This document shows, piece by piece, positions 1 to 6,642 of a stretch of DNA of 23,230 bases. The notes beneath the pieces were generated by a model. The model had not been told where the DNA came from. It saw only the letters and a list, made by a program, of their open reading frames with translations, and did no database searches. The translations under genes and the position numbers were made by a program. Positions within the stretch are counted from its first letter, which is position 1. Each line of letters starts with the position of its first letter. The stretch comes from UBA4416 sp031539425 (GTDB lineage Bacteria > Bacteroidota > Bacteroidia > B-17B0 > Aurantibacillaceae), in assembly GCA_031539425.1 (NCBI GenBank), contig JAVKLI010000040.1, forward strand, positions 1 through 23,230. The letters run 5' to 3'.

Positions 1-14
1 GAAAAAGACAAATA

Positions 15-34
15 ACTGACAAGAAATAGTCAGT
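15..34. other. Short inverted repeat downstream of mnmE
   Basis: ACTGAC (15-20) and GTCAGT (29-34) can pair with an 8-nt loop. It lies just beyond the stronger mnmE terminator and has only a weak T tract on the minus strand. It could be a secondary terminator or chance. Confidence 0.2.
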
Positions 35-43
35 AAAAAGCAT

Positions 44-76
44 AAAAAAGACAATCAAAAGCAGTTTGATTGTCTT
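44..76 (-). terminator. Intrinsic terminator of mnmE
   Basis: A perfect 12-bp stem is formed by AAGACAATCAAA (48-59) and TTTGATTGTCTT (65-76) around a 5-nt loop. Read on the minus strand, the hairpin is followed directly by a run of T (plus-strand A at 44-49). It sits about 55 bases past the mnmE stop codon, as expected for a Rho-independent terminator of that gene. Confidence 0.8.
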
Positions 77-132
77 GTAAGTGTTGCCAGTAGTGGCTTT
101 TTGTTTCTTTTACTTGCTGATGCTTGTATTCG

Positions 133-1536
133 CTATTTTCCGATACAAAATTTACTAAAAATATTTTTTAATAAATCATCACTTGATATTTTACCCGTAA
201 GCTCTGAAAGAGCTTGAATAGCTAACTTTAAATCTTGTGCTATAAATTCGGAGGATACTTGTTTGTCTAATCCAGTAGAGGCTTCTTTTAAATTGTTTGC
301 GGCTTTAGCCAACAAATTAGCCTGATGAGCACTGGTAATGATAGTTTCGTTACCTGTTATTTCATTAGTAATAATGAGTGATAACAATTGTTTTTTTAAT
401 ATTTCTATAGCATCATTATTCTTTGCCGATATAAATTGAATGTTTTGATTTTTAAATGCTGATTTAAAATGTTGTTTAATATCAAAATCAATTTTATTAC
501 CAACCAAAACTAAATGTGCGTTTGTTTGTAATCTTTGTTTGATAGGCTTTTTCAGTTCATCAAGTTGTGCTGGGGTTGTACTATTAACATCAAATACATA
601 CAAAATTATATGAGCTTGCTCCAAAGTTTGGTAGGATTTTTGAACACCAATTTTTTCTATTTCATCTGTTGTTGCTCTAATTCCCGCTGTATCCATAAAT
701 CTAAATTGCACCCCTTCAATATTAATACAATCTTCAATAACATCTCTTGTAGTACCAGCAATATCGCTTACTATAGCCTTATCGTCGCCAAGTAAAGCAT
801 TTAATAACGTAGATTTTCCAACATTTGGATTACCAATAATAGCCACAGAAACCCCATTCTTAATAGCATTACCTTGAGTAAAAGAGTTTAATAAATTTTG
901 AATTAACTCAATAGTCGTATTCATTAATTTTTTAAGTTCATCTCTGTTGGCAAATTCAACATCTTCTTCGCTAAAGTCGAGCTCTAGTTCAAGCATAGAG
1001 GCAAAATGTATAAGCTGTTCTCTAAGGGTTTCTATGTTTGTTTTAACTTGTCCACGCAATTGTTGCATGGATATTTGATGCGTTTTTTTATTAGAACTCA
1101 ATATTAAATCTGATACCGCTTCGGCTTGAGATAAATCCATTTTACCGTTTAAAAAAGCACGCATTGTAAATTCTCCAGGAGATGCAGGTACAGCGCCTGT
1201 TTCAAATAATAATTCTAAAATTTTTTGCTGTATAAATACCGAACCATGACAAGAAATTTCTACCACATCCTCCCCAGTGTATGTATTAGGGGCTTTAAAT
1301 AGGCTCACTAAAACTTCATCTATTATTGCTTCTTTTTGAGCAATAATTCCAAAATGAATTGTGTGTGAAGTTTTATTAGAAATAGTTTTTGGTTTTAATG
1401 CTTTGGTAAAAAATATCGAGTCAATTATTTTTAAACTCTTGTCTCCGCTTAATCTTATTACCCCAATAGCTCCTATGCCCGAAGGGGTAGCCAATGCAGC
1501 AATGGTTTCGGATAATTGCGATGATATGTTTATCAT
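133..1536 (-). CDS. mnmE: tRNA uridine-5-carboxymethylaminomethyl synthesis GTPase MnmE
   Basis: MnmE works with MnmG to install the cmnm5 group on the wobble uridine (U34) of certain tRNAs. It is a cytosolic, K+-stimulated G protein. The 467-residue product has the full family layout: an N-terminal tetrahydrofolate-binding domain (about 1-120), a helical domain, and an inserted G domain. The G domain shows the P-loop GNPNVGKS (235-242), G2 AGTTRD (260-265), G3 DTAGI (282-286) and G4 NKID (347-350). The C-terminal motif CIGK (464-467), whose Cys is needed for modification, is intact. The length is normal for the family. The gene is transcribed alone, divergent from rho; an exact TAnnTTTG element lies about 33 bases upstream and an intrinsic terminator follows. 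All diagnostic motifs are present, so the assignment is secure. Confidence 0.97.
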   Translation of the reverse strand: MINISSQLSETIAALATPSGIGAIGVIRLSGDKSLKIIDSIFFTKALKPKTISNKTSHTIHFGIIAQKEAIIDEVLVSLFKAPNTYTGEDVVEISCHGSVFIQQKILELLFETGAVPASPGEFTMRAFLNGKMDLSQAEAVSDLILSSNKKTHQISMQQLRGQVKTNIETLREQLIHFASMLELELDFSEEDVEFANRDELKKLMNTTIELIQNLLNSFTQGNAIKNGVSVAIIGNPNVGKSTLLNALLGDDKAIVSDIAGTTRDVIEDCINIEGVQFRFMDTAGIRATTDEIEKIGVQKSYQTLEQAHIILYVFDVNSTTPAQLDELKKPIKQRLQTNAHLVLVGNKIDFDIKQHFKSAFKNQNIQFISAKNNDAIEILKKQLLSLIITNEITGNETIITSAHQANLLAKAANNLKEASTGLDKQVSSEFIAQDLKLAIQALSELTGKISSDDLLKNIFSKFCIGK

Positions 1537-1568
1537 TATATGATGTTCTTAAAAGAAAAATTGGATTT

Positions 1569-1576
1569 CAAAAGTA
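1569..1576 (-). promoter_or_regulatory. Predicted -7 element for mnmE
   Basis: The minus strand reads TACTTTTG, an exact match to the Bacteroidota -7 consensus TAnnTTTG, about 33 nt before the mnmE start codon. A CTG (one mismatch to the TTG of the -33 element) lies 20 nt further upstream. The identical octamer precedes the methylmalonyl-CoA mutase gene. Confidence 0.45.
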
Positions 1577-1649
1577 CTTATAAAAAAATATTTTTTCAGT
1601 TTAATTTATTTTTCTATTATTGTAGGGTTATTAATTTATACTACACAAC

Positions 1650-1657
1650 TAAATTTG
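1650..1657 (+). promoter_or_regulatory. Predicted -7 element for the rho operon
   Basis: TAAATTTG matches TAnnTTTG exactly and lies 57 nt before the rho ATG. A TTA (imperfect TTG) is 19 nt upstream. If used, it gives rho a leader of about 50 nt. I see no clear leader-peptide ORF or strong hairpin in that leader. Confidence 0.4.
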
Positions 1658-1714
1658 TAGTATCAGCAAAATCAACCTTAGTTTACAAATCACATTTTTC
1701 CAATTTTTTCCATT

Positions 1715-3277
1715 ATGTTTGAAGTATTAGATTTAACCGCAAAATCAGAAGAAGTATTACATAAAATAGGTACCAAACTAGGCATAGATGTTGGGACGAC
1801 AGATAAAGAGGCTTTAATTTTAAAAATTATAGATGCGCAAATAGCTCAGCCAGATTTAGCCTTAGCTGTTTATAACCATCTTCAAACAAAGCCTGATGCA
1901 AATACAGCAGTTGAAAAAAAACGCAAACCACGTATCACAAAACCTGTAAAAGAAGATACTAATAATTCTAAAGAAACAGCACCTCAACAACCAATAGAAG
2001 CTATTAAAATAGAGCAATCACAATCACAAGTTAAAATTGAAGAGGTTACTATAGCAGGTGATATTTTACCCACTCAAAAACTAATAGAAACAACAACTAC
2101 AAGTGAACAAACCAATAATCAACCCGCAATACCAAAACCAGAAAGAATACATTATAACTTTGATGGAATAACAATAGGGGAGGGGGTGTTAGAAATGATG
2201 CCCGATGGCTATGGTTTTTTACGTAGTTCAGACTATAATTATTTAAGTTCTCCAGATGATATTTATGTATCTCAAGCTCAAATAAAACTGTTAGGATTAA
2301 AAACAGGTGATGTTGTAAAAGGCCCCATTAGACCACCTAAAGATGGAGAAAAATTTTTCCCACTTATAAAAGCCGATGAAATCAATGGTAGAGACCCTTC
2401 ATTTATAAGAGATAGAGTACCGTTTGATTATTTAACCCCATTATTTCCTTCAGAAAAATTAAAACTTACAGGGCATCCACAGCAAAGTAATAGCACCCGT
2501 ATTATAGATATGTTTGCACCAATTGGTAAAGGGCAAAGAGGACTTATAGTTGCTCAACCAAAAACTGGTAAAACCGTTTTACTAAAAGAAATTGCCAATG
2601 CCATAGCATATAACCATCCAGAAATATATTTAATTATACTTTTAATAGACGAAAGACCAGAAGAGGTAACAGATATGGCACGCAGTGTAAAGGCAGAAGT
2701 TGTTGCATCTACCTTTGATGAGCCAGCAGAAAAACACGTTAAAATAGCTAATATTGTTTTAGAAAAAGCCAAACGCATGGTAGAATGTGGTCATGACGTT
2801 GTGATACTCCTAGATAGTATTACACGTATGGCTCGAGCGTATAACACCGTAGCACCATCTAGCGGAAAAGTATTATCAGGTGGGGTGGAAGCCAATGCTT
2901 TACAAAAACCCAAACGTTTTTTTGGTGCAGCTCGTAAAATAGAAAATGGCGGATCACTTACTATTATTGCTACAGCGCTTACAGAAACAGGTTCTAAAAT
3001 GGACGAAGTTATTTTTGAAGAGTTTAAAGGAACCGGAAACATGGAGCTTCAGCTAGATAGAAAAATTGCAAATAGAAGAATTTACCCAGCAGTAGACTTA
3101 GCAGCCTCATCTACTAGAAGAGATGATTTGTTAGTACAAAAAGATAATTTGCAAAGATTATGGCTACTGAGAAAACACCTTGCAGATATGAATCCTATAG
3201 AGGCTATGGAATTTTTAACCAATCAACTAGGGCGCACCCAATCAAACGAAGAGTTTTTGATTAGCATGAACAAATAA
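1715..3277 (+). CDS. rho: Transcription termination factor Rho, with N-terminal insertion
   Basis: Rho is the hexameric RNA-dependent ATPase/helicase that ends transcription at Rho-dependent sites. The 520-residue protein has an N-terminal Rho-N helical domain (about 1-55), a hydrophilic insert rich in K, E, T, Q and N (about 60-145), a cold-shock-like RNA-binding domain (about 152-222, with DGYGFLR) and the RecA-type ATPase core. In the core are Walker A QPKTGKT (281-287), Walker B DVVILLDS (361-368), the Q-loop region SSGKVLSGGVEANAL (382-395) and the R-loop region KGTGNMEL (438-445). Its length exceeds the roughly 420 residues of E. coli Rho because of the insert, and such extended Rho proteins are common in Bacteroidota. 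It heads an operon: the next gene begins 7 bases after the stop codon. The assignment is certain; the role of the insert is unknown. Confidence 0.98.
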   Translation: MFEVLDLTAKSEEVLHKIGTKLGIDVGTTDKEALILKIIDAQIAQPDLALAVYNHLQTKPDANTAVEKKRKPRITKPVKEDTNNSKETAPQQPIEAIKIEQSQSQVKIEEVTIAGDILPTQKLIETTTTSEQTNNQPAIPKPERIHYNFDGITIGEGVLEMMPDGYGFLRSSDYNYLSSPDDIYVSQAQIKLLGLKTGDVVKGPIRPPKDGEKFFPLIKADEINGRDPSFIRDRVPFDYLTPLFPSEKLKLTGHPQQSNSTRIIDMFAPIGKGQRGLIVAQPKTGKTVLLKEIANAIAYNHPEIYLIILLIDERPEEVTDMARSVKAEVVASTFDEPAEKHVKIANIVLEKAKRMVECGHDVVILLDSITRMARAYNTVAPSSGKVLSGGVEANALQKPKRFFGAARKIENGGSLTIIATALTETGSKMDEVIFEEFKGTGNMELQLDRKIANRRIYPAVDLAASSTRRDDLLVQKDNLQRLWLLRKHLADMNPIEAMEFLTNQLGRTQSNEEFLISMNK

Positions 3278-3284
3278 CCTGTTT

Positions 3285-3797
3285 ATGGCAACGATAAAAA
3301 CGTTTTCAACTTCCCTTATCTACACTTTTACCACAGCAATAGCCTCCATGGCTATTATTGCGCTCAATAAAACCCATTTGTTTAACGCTCTGTTTTTATT
3401 TATGTGGTTTATTTTTGCACCACTGTGCTTGGTACATACTTATTTTATTAAAAAAAATAAATACAATGGCGTTATAACCTCTAAACAAACTATGTTAGAA
3501 AGCATTAGCTTTGTGTTGGTTACTATTGTAATGTTGCTTGTATTTGAAATATTATTTTTTGAAATGTATTTTAAAAATTTTAAAATAAATTACATTCAAC
3601 AACAGGGTAACAAATTGTTACAAGCTTTAAACGATAGTGAAAAGATAAAAGTTTTGCAAAATCAAATAAACACTGCTATTTTAAATGTAACCTTATTTAA
3701 AGAATGTGCCATTTTAATTTTAAAATATTTTATTTTGGGTTTAATAAGTTCTGTTTTTAGCGCCACTTTATTTAAAAATTCTAAGTTGACTATTTAA
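3285..3797 (+). CDS. Four-TM membrane protein, DUF4199-like
   Basis: A 170-residue integral membrane protein of unknown function. Hydrophobic segments lie at about 9-28, 33-54, 73-94 and 141-162. The motif KYNGVITSKQTM (59-70) follows TM2, and an amphipathic stretch (about 100-137) separates TM3 from TM4. That pattern (a YxG...T(Y/S)KQ loop, then a short soluble segment before the last TM) resembles the DUF4199 family of Bacteroidota. I judge this from memory, without a profile search. The gene starts 7 bases after rho and is 30 bases before the GT2 gene, so it is almost certainly co-transcribed with both. Association with a polyprenyl-phosphate mannosyltransferase fits an envelope role, but nothing in the sequence shows catalysis. 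Confidence 0.75.
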   Translation: MATIKTFSTSLIYTFTTAIASMAIIALNKTHLFNALFLFMWFIFAPLCLVHTYFIKKNKYNGVITSKQTMLESISFVLVTIVMLLVFEILFFEMYFKNFKINYIQQQGNKLLQALNDSEKIKVLQNQINTAILNVTLFKECAILILKYFILGLISSVFSATLFKNSKLTI

Positions 3798-3827
3798 AAA
3801 ATACTATAATTTAGAGTTTATAAAACC

Positions 3828-4541
3828 ATGAGCAAAAACTTAGTTATAATACCAACTTACAACGAAATACAAAACGTTGAAAATATTATTACTACAGTCA
3901 TGTCATTAACGCCTCAATTTAGCGTATTAATAGTTGATGATGGCTCACCAGATGGAACCGCTGCACTTGTAAAATCTTTATTTCCAAAATATCCTAATAA
4001 ACTATTTATAGAAGAAAGAAGCGGTAAACTAGGCTTAGGAACCGCTTATATACACGGGTTTAAATGGGCATTAAAAAATAATTATGATTTTATTTTTGAA
4101 ATGGATTGTGATTTTAGCCACAATCCTAATGATTTACCAATACTTTTAGAAGCTTGTCAAAATGGCTATGATGTAGCCATTGGTTCGCGCTATTGTAAGG
4201 GAGGTAAGGTGCACGATTGGCCTTTAGGACGTATTTTAATGAGCAAATACGCCTCAGTTTATACTCGTATTATGCTTGGATTACCAATTAAAGACGCTAC
4301 AGCAGGCTTTAAATGTTATAGAAAAAAAGTATTAGAATCTTTAGATTTAGATAACATTAAATTTTTAGGTTACGCTTTTCAAATTGAAATGAAATACAAA
4401 TCCTACAAAAATGGCTTTAAAATTATAGAAGTACCCATTACCTTTACCGATAGGGTTTTAGGAGCCAGTAAAATGAGTACAAAAATATTTAAAGAAGCTT
4501 TTTTGGGAGTAATTACCATGAGATTTAAAAATACAAATTAA
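3828..4541 (+). CDS. Polyprenol monophosphomannose synthase-like GT2 glycosyltransferase
   Basis: The 237-residue product resembles dolichyl/polyprenyl-phosphate mannose synthases (DPM1 type), which transfer mannose from GDP-mannose to a polyprenyl phosphate at the inner face of the membrane. Visible motifs are the nucleotide-binding start IIPTYNE (7-13), VDDGSPDGT (36-44), the metal-binding segment EMDCDFSHNP (about 91-100), GSRY, GFKCYRK, and the C-terminal FTDR..GASKMS that is diagnostic of the DPM1 group. The protein ends shortly after the catalytic domain. It has no C-terminal transmembrane segments, like the soluble human-type DPM1. It is third in the rho operon, a neighbourhood I regard as common in Bacteroidota. 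The identity of the sugar donor is inferred from family membership. Confidence 0.9.
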   Translation: MSKNLVIIPTYNEIQNVENIITTVMSLTPQFSVLIVDDGSPDGTAALVKSLFPKYPNKLFIEERSGKLGLGTAYIHGFKWALKNNYDFIFEMDCDFSHNPNDLPILLEACQNGYDVAIGSRYCKGGKVHDWPLGRILMSKYASVYTRIMLGLPIKDATAGFKCYRKKVLESLDLDNIKFLGYAFQIEMKYKSYKNGFKIIEVPITFTDRVLGASKMSTKIFKEAFLGVITMRFKNTN

Positions 4542-4556
4542 GATAAAACAAGTGTT

Positions 4557-4646
4557 ATGAAATCAGCACTTAAAGCTGTTGGAGTTGTTATTGCAACCAT
4601 TATTATTTTACCTTTTACTTATAGCCATTTTATATTAATTGGATGA
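4557..4646 (+). CDS. Possible 29-residue membrane peptide
   Basis: A short reading frame begins with ATG 15 bases after the GT2 stop codon and encodes 29 residues: a basic start MKSALK, a hydrophobic stretch VGVVIATIIILPFTY and the end SHFILIG. It looks like one membrane helix or an uncleaved signal anchor. It could be a real small membrane protein co-expressed with the rho operon, or the surviving 5' end of a gene lost here. No homology is recognised and the short length makes this tentative. Confidence 0.35.
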   Translation: MKSALKAVGVVIATIIILPFTYSHFILIG

Positions 4647-4672
4647 AAATATAAATAACTACAAGTAATAAA

Positions 4673-4858
4673 TCAAATGGATATCATAAAAGTATCCACT
4701 TCAATAATAAAAAATAATTCTAATTGCGCGGTTAATTGCTCGTATTTGTTAGTATTGTATAAACTCCCTAACTTAAGTACATACCAACAATAAGGTTTTA
4801 ATGTAGGATACACAAAAAAATCTAAATTGTGAAAGTTTAATGTCTCAAAAATGCAATA
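4673..4858 (-). pseudogene. Open continuation of the secreted-protein frame past its stop codon
   Basis: Directly after the TAA (4859-4861) ending the 383-residue secreted protein, the same frame stays open for 61 codons before TGA at 4673-4675. The predicted residues look protein-like, with segments such as FETLNFHNLDFFVYP, KPYCWYVLKLGSLYN and AQLELFFIIEVDTF. There is no ATG near its beginning, only an internal GTG. Possible readings are the former C-terminus of the upstream gene severed by a nonsense mutation, the 3' relic of another gene, or chance (unlikely but not excluded in such AT-rich DNA). I recognise no family. Confidence 0.35.
4678..4698. other. Small inverted repeat at the end of the rho operon
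   Basis: TGGATA (4678-4683) and TATCCA (4693-4698) can form a 6-bp hairpin with a 9-nt loop between the converging transcription units. There is no adjacent T tract, so it is at best a weak terminator. Confidence 0.2.
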
Positions 4859-6010
4859 TTACCTGTAAATTCTTTTAATGCTGAGAGTATGGGTTTCTCT
4901 ATCAATACAGTATGATTCTCTATCCCATGCGTAAATATGCTTAGCCGCCCAAAAATCATGATTTTGAGGAGGGTCGCATCTAGAAGGTAACTCCGCTGTA
5001 TAAAAGAAATTAGAGGTATAACTATTATTAACAATAAAAGAAGAATTATTATTAAAATAGCGGTTGTAGTACCTCAAATCAATTGTAGCTTCAGACTTAA
5101 TATTAACAATATTATTGCCATCACAAAAATAAACAGTTGCATAGTCTAAATAAGCCCAAGATGTTTTGTCCCAACAAGTAACGCCACCTTCACGCCTATT
5201 ATTTGTAACATAAAAAACTTTAGTAGGCTGAGGGGGGAGAGAAACAAAATCATCTTGCGTACCAACAAAACTAATTTTAGAATAAACACCTGCAGAATTT
5301 GGTTCAAATTTAATAGTAGGGCCAGACAATACAGATGGGGCGCTTAAATTTTCTGTCCAATATTGATTTTCGTAATGTCCTGAGGGTGAATTATAATTTC
5401 CTTCCGAGTCGGAATATCCCCCCCCATCATAGATGTAAACTTGATTATTTATGAATGAGCTCAATTCTTTATATTGTTGAGGTCCTCCAACAAAAGTAAT
5501 TTTTTTAGCCTTACCAATTTTTCCGTTTTTAACAGTTATAATACCTGAATTTTGATCTGTAATATCATATTGATTAGCATATTGAATACCAGTACCTAAA
5601 GTAAGCACCCTATTTGTAATTATAAACTCACAGTTAATGTTATTTTGATAAGCTACATTAAATCCGAATTTGTCAAAAGTGCTTAATTTATGCCATTCTC
5701 CGGATCGTACATTTGTGTAATTGGTTGGGTACTGTATTAAATTAGGGTGTATATTATTTACTGATAAAGGAGGATTGTAGTTGTTATAATCGTAGTCTCC
5801 AAATGTTAGCTGATGATTATTATAATAAGGTTTCAGTTCATATATATCACCATATTCTTGTGTCTCATAGTGTCGGGAGGAAGCACTAAACCATCCAACT
5901 TTAACAACCTGTCGATTGTTATAGAATGTTGTAACGCTATTTGGAAACCACTGCCCTTTAGCGTTACTAAATAAAAGTATTAATAATAAAAGTGTAGTTA
6001 GTTTTATCAT
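4859..6010 (-). CDS. Secreted protein of unknown function
   Basis: A 383-residue protein with a clear Sec signal peptide (about 1-20: basic start, Leu/Ile-rich core, likely cleavage after AKGQ). The mature part is rich in Tyr and Asn. Two segments resemble each other, KKITFVGGPQQY...VYIYDGGG (169-198) and SKISFVGTQDDF...VFYVTNNRREGG (244-276), which suggests an internal beta-rich duplication. Five Cys residues fall at 127, 279, 296, 345 and 368, four of them in the C-terminal third, so disulfides are possible. I see no type IX secretion C-terminal signal and no catalytic motif. I do not recognise a family. Upstream is an exact TATATTTG -7 box fused to a 16-unit AT repeat, suggesting variable expression. 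Downstream the frame continues after the stop. The gene sits between conserved housekeeping blocks, consistent with lineage-specific acquisition. Confidence 0.8.
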   Translation of the reverse strand: MIKLTTLLLLILLFSNAKGQWFPNSVTTFYNNRQVVKVGWFSASSRHYETQEYGDIYELKPYYNNHQLTFGDYDYNNYNPPLSVNNIHPNLIQYPTNYTNVRSGEWHKLSTFDKFGFNVAYQNNINCEFIITNRVLTLGTGIQYANQYDITDQNSGIITVKNGKIGKAKKITFVGGPQQYKELSSFINNQVYIYDGGGYSDSEGNYNSPSGHYENQYWTENLSAPSVLSGPTIKFEPNSAGVYSKISFVGTQDDFVSLPPQPTKVFYVTNNRREGGVTCWDKTSWAYLDYATVYFCDGNNIVNIKSEATIDLRYYNRYFNNNSSFIVNNSYTSNFFYTAELPSRCDPPQNHDFWAAKHIYAWDRESYCIDRETHTLSIKRIYR

Positions 6011-6038
6011 GTTATTTTTTTGGTTAAAAATTAATAAT

Positions 6039-6179
<141 letters not shown>

Positions 6180-6188
6180 AATTGTAAA

Positions 6189-6629
6189 TTAACTAAGTTG
6201 CTCTTTTATAAGTTGGGCTATAAGTTTACCGTCGGCCCGGCCTGTCACCACTTTATTTACAGCACCTATAGCTTTACCTATGTCTACTGTACTAGATATG
6301 TTTAGTTGCTTTAATGTATCGGCTATTATTTGTTTGAGTTCGTTTTCTGATAAGGCTTTAGGTAGGTATTCTTCTAAAATTAACGCTTGGGCTAACTCGT
6401 CGTTAGCTAAATCTTGCCTGTTTTGTGATAGGTATATTTCTGCAGTTTCTTTACGTTTTTTGTGTTCTTTTTGAATGGCTTTGATAGCGGTTTCTTCTGT
6501 AAACCCTTCGGGCGAAGTTTTTAATAGTAAGATTACAGATTTGATAGCTCTGATGGCTTCAAGGCGCTTGGCATTTTTAGCTATCATAGATGCTTTAATA
6601 TCTGCGTTTATTTTATCTTCTATATTCAT
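6189..6629 (-). CDS. GatB/YqeY domain protein
   Basis: A 146-residue helical protein matching stand-alone YqeY proteins, which resemble the tRNA-binding tail domain of the GatB subunit of aspartyl/glutamyl-tRNA amidotransferase. Typical features are the start MNIEDKINADIKASMIAKN, EAIRAIKSVI, QKEHKKRKETAEIY, LEEYLPKALSENEL and the C-terminal segment IGKAIGAVNKVVTGRADGKLI. Its length is standard. Biochemical function is not settled for the family; tRNA-related activity is inferred from GatB. It follows the mutase gene with a 13-base gap and is probably co-transcribed with it, though the two have no obvious functional link. Confidence 0.93.
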   Translation of the reverse strand: MNIEDKINADIKASMIAKNAKRLEAIRAIKSVILLLKTSPEGFTEETAIKAIQKEHKKRKETAEIYLSQNRQDLANDELAQALILEEYLPKALSENELKQIIADTLKQLNISSTVDIGKAIGAVNKVVTGRADGKLIAQLIKEQLS

Positions 6630-6642
6630 ATTGATGTTTTAT

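Noticed and set aside
1540..1722. 60-codon plus-strand frame in front of rho
   Set aside because: It lies across the mnmE-rho promoter region, has a very AT-driven composition and runs into rho out of frame; it is explained as non-coding leader.
2554..3042. Minus-strand frames opposite rho
   Set aside because: They are antisense shadows of the highly conserved Rho ATPase domain.
4837..5034. 65-codon minus-strand frame inside the end of the secreted-protein gene
   Set aside because: It overlaps the longer signal-peptide-bearing frame in another phase and lacks independent support. I considered it as part of a frameshifted C-terminus but could not make a convincing join.
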